Source of the DNA: DASTFY01 sp963769115
GTDB lineage: Bacteria; Actinomycetota; Acidimicrobiia; Acidimicrobiales; Ilumatobacteraceae
Direction: 5' to 3'
Length of the DNA stretch: 64,000 nt
NCBI GenBank assembly: GCA_963769115.1
Contig: CAVYKN010000009.1
Location: 124,001 to 188,000 of the forward strand
The translations under genes were made by a program, and so were the position numbers. Below are positions 37,040-48,559 of the stretch, one piece after another (position 1 is the first letter of the stretch; the number at the start of each line of letters is the position of its first letter). The notes under the pieces are model-generated. The model had not been told where the DNA came from, did not search any database, and saw only the letters and a list, made by a program, of their open reading frames with translations.

Positions 37040-38290
37040 TCACCCCAGTGTCACTCGGCCGAGGGCCGACTGCAGCTGGTCGAAGGCACGGGGCCACGTG
37101 AACCGATGCTGCACCGCCGCCCGGCCGTAGTCACCGAGGCGGGCGGAGAGCACGCGGTCGTAGGACAACCGGCGGACGGCATCGCCGATCGCCACGTGTT
37201 CCGGCGGCACGACGAGACCGGCGCCCGTCTCCTTGACGAGTTCGGCCAGGCTGCCCCCGTCGTCGCACACGACCAACGGCGTGCCGGAGGACATCGCTTC
37301 GATGGCGGTGAGGCCGTAGTCCTCGTCGTAGGCCGGAGCCACGACGCACAGCGCGGTGGCGTACAGCTCGTCCAGCTCCCGGCCGGTGGTGTGGGTCAGG
37401 AACTGCACCCGCCCCGAACCGGGCCGCCCTGGCAGCGGCAACCGCCCCGCCGGCTCGCGGCACCACAGCTCCTCCGCGGCGATGGTGGCGCCCCGGTCGA
37501 GGTGGCGATCGATCCGCTGGACGAAGCCCAGGCGGTTGCCGGTGCCGACGCAGATCGCCGGCACCTCCGGGAGCTGGTGGGCCGCGGCGACGAACAGCTC
37601 CGTGCGCTTGGGGAACTCGTGCCGGCTGACGCACAGCACGTGACGGCGACCGTTGTCCGCCGGGCTCGCCGGACGAGCCCGACGTCCCGGACGGTTCCGG
37701 ACGGCGCGGACGCCGACGCCGCGTCGAGCGCGGTGGGCGCGTGGCCGAGCCCCGCGTAGAACGGCAGCACCCGTTGCACCCGGTTGAACTTGCGGAGCCG
37801 CTCCCGGACGGTCTGGCTGGGCACGAGGAACTGGCTGACCCCGGCCAGGCCCGGCGCGTCCGCCTCGCGGACGAGGGCGGAGAGCTCGCGGTGCAGGTCG
37901 GGGTCGTCGACAGCGCCGGACCTGATCATGAGGTCCTCGAGGTCGTAGAAGATCCGGTCGTGGTGGTAGAAGAGCGCGATGTGGCGGTCGTGGCGGACGG
38001 CCTGCGAGGGCGGCTGGGTCGAGATGACGACGTCGGCGTCCCGCAGGTCCGAGACGGCGGAACGCCGCCAGCTGCGTCATGTGCGTGATGTAGTCCGGTG
38101 CGGCCCGCTCCAGGGCGCGGGTGGGGACGAGCCCGAAGGCGACGTCCGGGCCGGTGTCCGTCCGCACGGTGAGGACCCGCACGACGTGACCTTGCGAGCG
38201 GAGCCAGCGGGCGACGTGCTGCACGACGCGCTCGAAGCCCCCGATCACGCCGGAGTCCGGCTTGACGATGGCGATCTGTTGCGGTCTCAC
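37040..38290 (-). CDS. GT4-family glycosyltransferase, frame-broken in the middle
   Basis: The product is about 415 residues. The N-terminal half starts VRPQQIAIVKPDSGVIGGFERVV, a typical GT-B start with the glycine loop. The C-terminal half shows HVLCVSRHEFPKRTELFV, AICVGTGNR and the donor-site motif YDEDYGLTAIEAMSSGTPLVV (EX7E). Between about 38,060 and 37,690 the frame is displaced and reads DADVVISTQPPSQAVR, so two or more surplus bases are present. The coiled-coil gene lies 28 bases upstream. Confidence 0.8.
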   Translation of the reverse strand: MRPQQIAIVKPDSGVIGGFERVVQHVARWLRSQGHVVRVLTVRTDTGPDVAFGLVPTRALERAAPDYITHMTQLAAFRRLGPAGRRRRHLDPAALAGRPPRPPHRALLPPRPDLLRPRGPHDQVRRCRRPRPAPRALRPRPRGGRAGPGRGQPVPRAQPDRPGAAPQVQPGATGAAVLRGARPRAHRARRGVGVRAVRNRPGRRARPASPADNGRRHVLCVSRHEFPKRTELFVAAAHQLPEVPAICVGTGNRLGFVQRIDRHLDRGATIAAEELWCREPAGRLPLPGRPGSGRVQFLTHTTGRELDELYATALCVVAPAYDEDYGLTAIEAMSSGTPLVVCDDGGSLAELVKETGAGLVVPPEHVAIGDAVRRLSYDRVLSARLGDYGRAAVQHRFTWPRAFDQLQSALGRVTLG

Positions 38291-38318
38291 CGGCGCGACG
38301 GGGCGAGGACCCGCCCGC

Positions 38319-38684
38319 TCACCGGTCGTCGCCGGCCGTGTCGGCGCGCTGCGCCTCCAGCTCGGCCAGGCGGGCCTCGGCGGCGTCGAGGCGGGCGGTC
38401 AGCTCCTCCAGCGCGGTGACCGTGAGGTGGTTGAACGCGGCCTGGTCCCGCAAGAAGACCTGCGAGGCCTTGAGCACCGTGCGCTTCATCCCCCGCTGTC
38501 GGCCGACGGGCGTGATGGTGTCCACCCCCGCCCGCGTGGCCAGCGAGGCCACCACGGAGTCCGCACTGACGGCGCTGGGTTCGAGCGGCGCTGCGGTCTC
38601 GTCGGTGGCGGCCCTGGCGACGGTACGGGCCTCGGTCACCAGGTCGTGCCGCTCCTCCGGGCTGTGCTCGCGGCCCGTGGCCAT
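38319..38684 (-). CDS. Small coiled-coil protein in the glycan cluster
   Basis: This 121-residue intact protein has a charged N-terminal half and a C-terminal coiled coil (LTVTALEELTARLDAAEARLAELEAQRAD). The segment KRTVLKASQVFLRDQAAFNHLTVTALEEL resembles the helical leader seen at the N terminus of many glycan-cluster methyltransferases and glycosyltransferases, here as a free-standing gene. It could be an adaptor or chain-length ruler for the neighbouring enzymes, which is speculation. It sits between gmd and the GT4 gene on the same strand. Confidence 0.6.
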   Translation of the reverse strand: MATGREHSPEERHDLVTEARTVARAATDETAAPLEPSAVSADSVVASLATRAGVDTITPVGRQRGMKRTVLKASQVFLRDQAAFNHLTVTALEELTARLDAAEARLAELEAQRADTAGDDR

Positions 38685-38689
38685 CGCGG

Positions 38690-39681
38690 TCAGGACCTGT
38701 CGAGCTTGGTGCGCTCGGTCTTGAGGTCGTGGTCGACCATCAGCTTCACGAGCTCGTCGAAGTCGACCTCGGGTCGCCAGCCGAGCACGTCATGGGCCTT
38801 GGACGCGTCGCCGACCAGCAGGTCCACCTCGGCCGGGCGCAGGAAGCGCGGGTCCTGCTTGACGTAGCGCTGCCAGTCGTCGATGCCGGCGTGGGCGAAC
38901 GCCTCTGGAGACGAACTCCTCGACCGTGTGGGTCCGGCCCGTCGCCACCACGTAGTCGTCGGGCTCGTCCTGCTGCAGCATGGCCCACATGGCCTTGACG
39001 TAGTCGCCGGCGTAGCCCCAGTCCCGCTTGGGATGGAGGTCGCCCATGACCAGCTCGTCCTGCACGCCGAGCTTGATGCGGGCGACGGCGTTGGTCACCT
39101 TGCGGGTGACGAACTCCATGCCACGGCGCTCGGACTCGTGGTTGAACAGGATCCCGCTGCAGGCGTGCAGCCCGTAGCTACTCGCGGTAGTTGACGGTGA
39201 TCTGGTGCCCGAAGACCTTGGCCACGCCGTACGGCGACCGGGGGTAGAAGGGCGTCATCTCGTTCTGCGGAGTCTCGCGCACCTTGCCGAACATCTCCGA
39301 CGACGACGCCTGGTAGAAGCGCATCGGGTTGGCCTGGCTGCCGCCGACCATGCGGATGGCCTCCAGCAGCCGCAGCACGCCCGTGCCGGTCACGTTGGCG
39401 GTCAGCTCGGCCTGCTTCCACGACATGGCGACGAAGGAGATGGCGGCCAGGTTGTAGACCTCGTCGGGCTGGGACTGCTCGAGGGCGCCGATGAGCGACG
39501 GCAGATCCTGCAGGTCGCCGGAGAGGAGCTCCACGAAGGGCAGCTCGGCCTGCACCATCACGCCCTTGGGGTTGTTCTGGCCCTTGACCAGGCCGAACAC
39601 CTGGTAGCCCTTCTCGTGCAGCAGCTCGGCCAGGAACTGCCCGTCCTGGCCGGTGATGCCGGTGATCAACGCGCGACGCAT
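38690..39681 (-). CDS. gmd: GDP-mannose 4,6-dehydratase, frame-broken
   Basis: This enzyme converts GDP-mannose to GDP-4-keto-6-deoxymannose, the precursor of GDP-fucose and GDP-rhamnose. It has MRRALITGITGQDGQFLAELL (NADP loop), SPYGVAK (catalytic YxxxK), the HACSGILFNHES segment and DWGYAGDYVKAMW. A surplus T near 39,180 makes an in-frame TAG directly after VNYRE. A surplus A near 38,908 breaks EFVSEAFAHAG. Both look like single added bases. The downstream coiled-coil gene starts six bases past the stop. Confidence 0.85.
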
Positions 39682-39772
39682 CGCCTCGGTCCTTCCCTTC
39701 GTGAGGGCGCGAGCCTACTGCTGGCCGTCCGACAGGCCTCGTCACACGCGGCCGCGGGAGGCGACCGTCGGG

Positions 39773-42480
<2,708 letters not shown>

Positions 42481-42521
42481 GCGTCCATTCTCTCATCGGT
42501 ACCGCATGGGAGGATGCCCGG

Positions 42522-43086
42522 ATGCCCGCAGCCGCCCCGGTCGTCGTCTACACGGACGGAGCCTGCTCGGGGAATCCCGGTCCGGGCGGGTGGGCCTGGG
42601 CCGTCGCACCGTCCGGAACGCCGTCGGCTTCGGGCGGCGAGGCCCGCTCGACCAACCAGCGCATGGAGATCCAGGCCGTGCTCGAGGCCCTGCGTGCGCT
42701 GGACGGCCCCGTCGTCGTCGTCTCGGACTCGACCTACGTCGTGAACTGCTTCCGGGACCGCTGGTGGGAAGGTTGGCTCCGCAAGGGCTGGATCAACTCG
42801 CAGCGCAAGCCCGTGGCGAACCGCGACCTCTGGGAGCCCCTGATCACGCTCTACCAGGCCCGCGAAGCCGAGCGTGTCCTTCCAGTGGGTCAAGGGCCAC
42901 AGCGCCGAACCCATGAACGACCTCGTCGACGCCATGGCCGTCGGCCAGCGATCCCCGCAGCTGACCGGCGCCGGCACCCGCGGTCTCCTGCGGTTCTGCG
43001 TCATTCGATGGGCCCCCGCACGTCCCTTGATCAGTCCGCCAACATCGAGAAGGAACCCAAAGTGCCTGGACTCATCACCGCCCTGA
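42522..43086 (+). CDS. rnhA: Ribonuclease HI, one frame change
   Basis: This enzyme degrades the RNA strand of RNA-DNA hybrids. The four catalytic acids are visible: Asp in VVYTDGACSGNPGPGGWAW, Glu in NQRMEIQAVLEAL, Asp in VVSDSTYVVNCF and Asp in NDLVDAMAV. A surplus base near 42,880 separates AREAE from VSFQWVKGHSAEPMNDLVD. After the last motif the frame runs on to 43,086 without family similarity, so the true stop may be earlier. GGGAGG (42508-42513) eight bases upstream supports the ATG. Confidence 0.85.
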
Positions 43087-43226
43087 TCGAGGAGACGCCA
43101 CGCGAGCGTGTGCTGTACCTCTTCGCCGAAGAGTGCCTGGCCGGAGGTCCGCACCGGTGGGTCAGAGAAGCGGCCGTCCAGTGCGCTGATTGCGGCGCGC
43201 AGCCCCGTCCGGAGTTGGCTGCGTAG
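43008..43226 (+). CDS. Possible small protein, unrecognised
   Basis: The frame encodes 72 residues from an ATG, including LITALIEETPRERVLYLFAEECLAGG and a closing QCADCGA (CxxC). It overlaps the dubious RNase HI tail in another frame, so at most one of them is real in the overlap. A GTG start at about 43,062 is possible. The repeated acidic/aromatic helix and the CxxC suggest a real short gene, but I do not recognise it. Confidence 0.4.
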   Translation: MGPRTSLDQSANIEKEPKVPGLITALIEETPRERVLYLFAEECLAGGPHRWVREAAVQCADCGAQPRPELAA

Positions 43227-43235
43227 AACGACTCG

Positions 43236-43258
43236 GCCGCCATGGCGGCGCGGCCGCC
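43236..43258. terminator. Possible bidirectional terminator with alternative hairpins
   Basis: Between convergent stops, GCCGCCATGGCGGC (43236-43249) is a perfect palindrome. Its right half also pairs with GCCGCC (43253-43258) around a GCG loop. The two hairpins exclude each other. The position favours a terminator. Confidence 0.35.
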
Positions 43259-43261
43259 GCG

Positions 43262-43855
43262 CTACTGCTTCAGGGGGCGGTCTTGCTTGTCCTTCTTGGC
43301 GGCTTTCTGGGCCTTCTTCCACTCGCGCACGCGGGCGAGGGACTCGGGGGAGTCGATGTCGGCGACGGAGCGGGGGACGGGGTCGGCGAACGGGCCGGCG
43401 GCGGCCTCCCAGCCGGCGGGCCGCACGCCGCGACGCTTGGCCAGGATGGCCACGAAGATCCGGGCCTTCTCCTGGCCGTAGCCCGGCAGCTCGCGCAGGC
43501 GGGCGTAGAGCTCGGCGCCCGAGTCGACGCCCTCCCAGAGCCGCTCGGCCTTCCCGTCGTAGTGCTCGACGACGAACGCGCAGAGGGCGTGGGTCCGGCG
43601 GGCCATGACCGCGGGATACCGGTGGAGGGCGGGCTTGGCGCAGAACACCGCCACGAGCTCCTCGGGGTCCATGGCGGCGATGCGCGCCGCGTCGAGATCC
43701 CCGAGACGGACCCGCAGTGAAGCAGGGCCCATGAAGGCCCACTCCATCGGCACCTGCTGGTCGAGCAACATGCCGATGAGCAGGGCCAGGCCGTCCGTGT
43801 TGAGCAGGTCGTCGGCTGCCGCGTCGCCGGTCACGTGCAGCGTGCCTGCCGCCAC
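43262..43855 (-). CDS. HhH-GPD-type base-excision repair family protein
   Basis: This 197-residue intact protein resembles the actinobacterial HhH-GPD family. The LLIGMLLDQQVPMEWAF opening and the helix-hairpin-helix-like LRELPGYGQEKARIFVAILAKR match that family. Such proteins are related to DNA glycosylases, but this small group is uncharacterised and lacks a visible iron-sulfur motif. It has a lysine-rich tail (KKAQKAAKKDKQDRP) suited to DNA binding. It is monocistronic, between RNase HI and a plus-strand run of repair genes. Confidence 0.8.
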   Translation of the reverse strand: MAAGTLHVTGDAAADDLLNTDGLALLIGMLLDQQVPMEWAFMGPASLRVRLGDLDAARIAAMDPEELVAVFCAKPALHRYPAVMARRTHALCAFVVEHYDGKAERLWEGVDSGAELYARLRELPGYGQEKARIFVAILAKRRGVRPAGWEAAAGPFADPVPRSVADIDSPESLARVREWKKAQKAAKKDKQDRPLKQ

Positions 43856-43891
43856 GGGCCGAACACTAGGGGGTTAGCGTGCGCGCCCGGA

Positions 43892-45080
43892 ATGCGCGTG
43901 GAGCTGTCGATCGTCATGCCCTGCCGGAACGAGGCGGAGACGCTCGAGACCTGTGTCGCCAAGGCTCGCCGCTACCTCGACGGCTCGGGTGTCGACGGCG
44001 AGATCATCGTCGTGGACAACGGCTCCACGGACGGATCGGCGGCGCTGGCCCGGCGGCTCGGCGTGCGCGTCGTCGAGGTGCCCGAGCAGGGGTACGGCGC
44101 CGCGCTCATGGGCGGCATCCTGGCGGCGCGAGGAACGTTCATCGTGATGGGTGACGCCGACGACAGCTACGACTTCTCGGCGCTCGATCCGTTCATGACC
44201 GCCCTGCGCGACGGCGCCGACCTGGTGATGGGCGACCGGTTCGCGGGCGGGATCGACGACGGCGCCATGCCCGCGCTCAACCGCTACGTCGGCAACCCCG
44301 CGCTCTCGTTCCTCGGCCGGCTGTTCTTCCACACGGACATCCGCGACTTCCACTGCGGGCTGCGCGGCTTCCGCCGTGACGCCATCCTCCGGCCTCGATC
44401 TCCACTCGCCCGGCATGGAGTTCGCCAGCGAGATGGTGGTGAAGGCCAGCCTGGGCGGCATGCGGATCGACCAGGTGCCGATCCGCCTCCACCGTGACGG
44501 CCGCTCCCGGCCACCGCACCTGCGGGCCTGGCGGGACGGCTGGCGGCACCTGCGCTTCCTGCTCCTCTACAGCCCCCGCTGGCTGTTCTTCTATCCCGGT
44601 CTGCTCCTGCTGCTGATCGGCGGCGGGTGCGGCGTCGTGCTGACGCTGACCGACGTGACGATCGGGCCGGCGACGTTCAGCATCGGCACGCTGGCGGTGT
44701 GCGCCGGGCTGGTCCTCATCGGCTACCAGTCCGTCTGGTTCGCCCTGCTGTCCAAGTCCTTCGCCAGCCGCGAGGGCCTGCTGCCGGACGACCGGCGGGT
44801 GACGCAGTTCCGGCGCCGGTTCCCGCTCGAGCTGTGGCTGGCGCTGTCGACCGTCGCTGTCGTGGTCGGGGGAGCGGCGCTGATCGCGGAGGCGGCCGGG
44901 TGGGACTTCGAGCCGCTCGACCCGACGCGCTCGATGCGGGTCATCATCCCGTCGGTGACGGTCCTGGTGCTGGGCCTCCAGACCGCGCTGTGCAGCCTGC
45001 TGCTGAGCATCCTCGGGCTCCCGTCGGCACGCCCGACGGCCGAGACCGTGCTCGAGCAGCGACGCGACGACGTGGCGTGA
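43892..45080 (+). CDS. GT2 glycosyltransferase with membrane helices, one frame change
   Basis: The product is about 395 residues. The N-terminal GT-A domain has LSIVMPCRNEAETLE, GEIIVVDNGSTDGS, VMGDADDSYDF and DIRDFHCGLRGFRR. The second half has four hydrophobic helices (WLFFYPGLLLLLIGGGCGVVL, and LSTVAVVVGGAALIAEAAG). A surplus base near 44,391 precedes LDLHSPGMEFASEM. It is the polyprenyl-phosphate-glucose-synthase-like branch of GT2. Its stop overlaps the GTG of the methyltransferase by three bases. Confidence 0.82.
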
Positions 45081-45642
45081 ACCGGCTCGACCGCCTGCTC
45101 CAGGACTGGCGGATCGCCCGCGCCGTCCGCTTCGTGCCGCCCGGGTCGCGTGTGCTGGACGTCGGCTGCCACGACGGGGCGCTGTTCCGCCGGCTCGGCC
45201 CCGGGCTGCGGGAGGGGATCGGCCTCGACCCCGCGCTGGCGGGGCCGCTCGCAGGCGACCGCTACCAGCTCCTCCCCGGGTCCTTCCCCGTGGACGCGCC
45301 CGACGAGCCGGCTTCCTTCGACGCCATCACGATGCTGGCCGTGCTGGAGCACATCCCGCTGGACCAGCAGCCGGATCTCGCCGGAGCCGTCCACCGACTC
45401 CTGAAGCCCGGCGGCCGCCTGATCCTCACCGTCCCGTCGCCCCGCGGTGGACACCATCCTCGACGGGCTGATCCGGATCCGCGTCCTGCACGGCATGGAG
45501 GCCGAGCAGCACTACGGCTTCCAGCCCGACGACGTCGAGCCGCTGTTCGTCGGGGCGGGGCTGGCCCTCGTCGAGCACGTCCACGTTCCAGCTCCGCCTC
45601 AACCACCTGTTCGTGTTCGAGCGTCCGCCGCGCACCCCCTGA
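45077..45642 (+). CDS. SAM-dependent methyltransferase, frame-broken
   Basis: The product is about 188 residues. It has SRVLDVGCHDGALFRRLG, the acidic GIGLDPALAG, TMLAVLEHIPLDQQ and VHRLLKPGGRLILTVPSPRG. The C terminus after a surplus base near 45,445 (VDTILDGLIRIRVLHGMEAEQHYGF) and another near 45,590 ends FVFERPPRTP. The GTG start overlaps the GT2 stop. Its partnership with the GT2 suggests methylation of a lipid-linked sugar or lipid. Confidence 0.75.
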
Positions 45643-45656
45643 GTAGCGTCGGCGTG

Positions 45657-47389
45657 ATGGTCCCGCCGGACGAGCCCGCCCCCACCGAGCCGCTGGCCGG
45701 CCGCGTGCTCGGCACGGAGGACGCCACGCCGCTGGACTTCTGGGTGGCGGTGGCCGAGGGCTCGATCCTGCAGCTCGACGACGTCGTCGCCCTCGAGCGC
45801 GTGCTCCCCTCGGGCGACGAGGTCCGCATCTACGGCGTCGTCGCGCAGGTGCGGGCGCGCCACGAGGGCGCCCGCTTCGACAGCGACGTCTTCCTCATCG
45901 AGGACGGTGTGCTCCCGGCCGAGGTCAGCGAGTCCGCGCAGGTCCTCGCCACCCGTTTCGAGCCCGAGGTCTTCGTCCCGCCGCTGCCGGGCACGCCCGT
46001 CCGCCGGGCCGCCGGGGCCGATCGGTTCGAGGCCCTGTTCTTCGACGGGATGGAGCGCCGCCTCCCGGCCGGGCTCACCCGCGACGACGAGCCGCTCTAC
46101 CTCGACCTGGACTTCGTCGACGGCACCCGCGGCGCGCACGTGAACATCAGCGGGATCTCCGGCGTGGCCACGAAGACCAGCTACGCGACGTTCCTCCTCT
46201 ACTCGCTCTTCGAGTCCGGCGTGCTCGGCGCCGAGGCCGTCAACACCAAGGCCCTCGTCTTCAACGTGAAGGGCGAGGACCTGCTGTGGCTGGACCGCCC
46301 GAATCGGCGGCTGGACGAGCGGCAGGCCGCCCGCTACGGCCGGGTGGGCCTCCCCGTTGGTGCCTTCCCCAGCGTCGCCTTCTTCGCGCCACCTCGGCGC
46401 GGTGCGCCCACGCCGGTCCCCGACGTCGCCAGCCGCGACCGCGACATCGTCGTCGTTCTTCTGGACGCTCGAGGACTTCTGCCGCCAGGAGCTCCTGCCG
46501 TTCCTGTTCGCCGACTCCGAGGACGACCGCCAGCAGTACACGATGGTCGTCCACAACGTCACCGCCCGGCTCCGGGAGGCGGCGCCGGCGGGCGACGGCG
46601 CGGTATCGATCGAAGGCGAGGTGGTGCGCAACTTCCGCGCCCTCGTCGACCTCGTCCAGTCCCGCCTGATGGACGAGGACGGGCGGCCGGATCCCCACTG
46701 GGCCGGGCCCGGCCATCGGCGCCGGCACGGTCAACGCGTTCATCCGCCGCCTGTTCGGCGCCGTGCCCCACGTGCAGCACCTCGTGCGCGCCGACGTGCC
46801 GGACCCGGAGCGTCACCGCGTGGCGCTCGAACGCCAGGTCACCGTCGTCGACCTGCACAACCTCAACGACCGGGCCAAGCGCTTCGTCGTCGGCGTCGTG
46901 CTGCGCAAGGCCTTCGAGGACAAGGAGCGTGCCGGACAGGCGCGCCCGCTGCAGTTCGTGGTGCTGGACGAGCTCAACAAGTACGCGCCGCGGGACGGGT
47001 CCAGCCCGATCAAGGAGATCCTGCTGGACGTGGCCGAGCGGGGCCGGTCGCTGGGGATGATCCTGCTCGGCGCGCAGCAGACGGCCAGCGAGGTCGAGCG
47101 GCGGATCGTGGCCAACTCCGCCGTGCGGGTCGTCGGCCGCCTCGACGCCGCGGAGGCGGCGAGGGGCGAGTACGGCTTCCTGCCCGCGGCGCAGCGGGAC
47201 CGGGCGAAGATCCTCAAGCCGGGGACGATGCTCGTGGCGCAGCCCGTGCTGCCGGTCCCGCTCGTGGTCGAGTTCCCGTTCCCGGCCTGGGCCACCCGGG
47301 CCAGCGAGGCCGGCCCGAGCGGCCCAACCGACATGACCGGCGGGCCCCCCGGCGATCCCTCCCGCGATCCTTTCGAAGGCCTGCCGTGA
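45657..47389 (+). CDS. HerA-like ATPase with N-terminal HAS-barrel, frame-broken
   Basis: The product is about 575 residues. HerA is a hexameric DNA-translocating ATPase that works with NurA nuclease. The N-terminal region (LDFWVAVAEGSILQLDDVVALE) looks like the HAS barrel. The P-loop reads GISGVATKTS (166-175), with Thr in place of the Gly normally before the Lys. Walker B is FVVLDELNKYAP and the C-terminal motor shows GMILLGAQQTASEVERRIVANSAVRVVGRLD. Frame changes near 46,460 and 46,710 are single surplus bases. The stop overlaps the sbcD GTG (GTGA). ATG 45657 or GTG 45654 is the start, 14 bases after the methyltransferase stop. Confidence 0.8.
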
Positions 47390-48559
47390 AGTTCCTGCAC
47401 ACCGGCGACTGGCACGTCGGCAAGACGATGCGGGGGCGCAGCCGGGCCGACGAGCACCGCGCCGTGCTGGACGAGATCGCCGCTCTGGCCGCGGCCGAGC
47501 AGGTGGACGCCGTGCTCGTGGCCGGCGACCTGTTCGACACCGCGGCACCCACGGCCGAGAGCGAGCAGATCGTCTACGGCGCGCTGCTCGCCCTGGCCCG
47601 CTCGGGCGCCCACGTCGTGGTGGTGTCCGGCAACCACGACAACGAGCGGCGACTCCAGGCCGTCGCGCCGCTGCTGGAGCTCGGTCGGGTCACGATGGCG
47701 GCGTCGTTCCGGCGGCCCGACGAAGGGGGCGTGGTCGAGATCACCTCTCGGGACGGCCGGGAGCAGGCCGATGTGGCCCTGCTGCCGTTCCTGTCGCAAC
47801 GATGGGTGGTCCGGGCGGACGAGCTGATGGTGACCGCCGCCGACCAGCAGGCGCAGGCGTACGGCGAGCGGCTGCGTCATCTCATCGGGGCCCTCACGGC
47901 CGGCCTGCGCCCGGACCGCGTCAGCGTGCTCGTGGCCCATCTCTTCGCGCTCGGCGGGCTGCTCGGCGGCGGCGAACGGGAGGCGCACACCATCTTCGAC
48001 TACGGCGTCTCCGCCACCGCCTTCCCGCCCAGCCTGCAGTACGTGGCCCTCGGCCACCTGCACCGCAGCCAGATCATCCCCGGGCCGTGCCCCATCCGCT
48101 ACGCGGGCTCGCCGCTCCAGCTCGACTTCGGCGAGACGGCGGACGTGAAGAGCGTGCTGCTGGTCGAGGCGCATCCCGGACGCCCGGTCGAGGTGGAGGA
48201 GCGGGTGCTGCGCAGCGGCCGCCGTCTGCGGACCCTGGACGGCCCGCTCGACGCGGTGCTGGCGCAGGCGGGGACGACCGGTGACGACTTCCTGCGCGTG
48301 CGGCTGCGGGAGACGCCCCGGGTCGGCCTGGCCGAACAGGTGCGGGAGAGCTTCCCTGAGTGCGTCGACGTCCAGATCCTCCGGCCGGAGACCGGCCCGG
48401 CGGGCCGATCGGTCCGCGCCGTCCGACCAGGACCGGTTGGATCGCACGACGCTCGATCCGACGACCCTGTTCCGGAGCTACCTGACCGACACCCGGGGCG
48501 CCGTGGACGACGACCTGCTGTCGCTCTTCACCGAGCTGGTCGAGGACCAGGCCGGATGA
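47386..48559 (+). CDS. sbcD: Exonuclease SbcD (Mre11-like nuclease), one frame change
   Basis: The product is about 390 residues. It is the nuclease subunit that pairs with SbcC/Rad50 to open and resect DNA ends and hairpins. Motifs of the calcineurin-like phosphoesterase site are present: TGDWHVGKT (D8/H10), AGDLFD, SGNHDN, VAHLFALGG and ALGHLHRSQ. A surplus base near 48,440 separates the catalytic domain and cap from the C terminus (TTLFRSYLTDTRGAVDDDLLSLFTELVED), which is the Rad50-binding region. It overlaps HerA upstream and SbcC downstream by four bases. Confidence 0.9.

Noticed and set aside
39170..39190. In-frame TAG inside gmd as possible stop-codon readthrough or recoding
   Set aside because: The frame also shifts at this point, and removing one T restores both the frame and the expected ESYGLHACSG. 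A surplus base explains it better than recoding.
13171..39681. Prophage, integrative element or insertion sequence carrying the glycan genes
   Set aside because: No transposase, integrase, phage gene, attachment-site duplication or tRNA was seen at the borders or inside the region.
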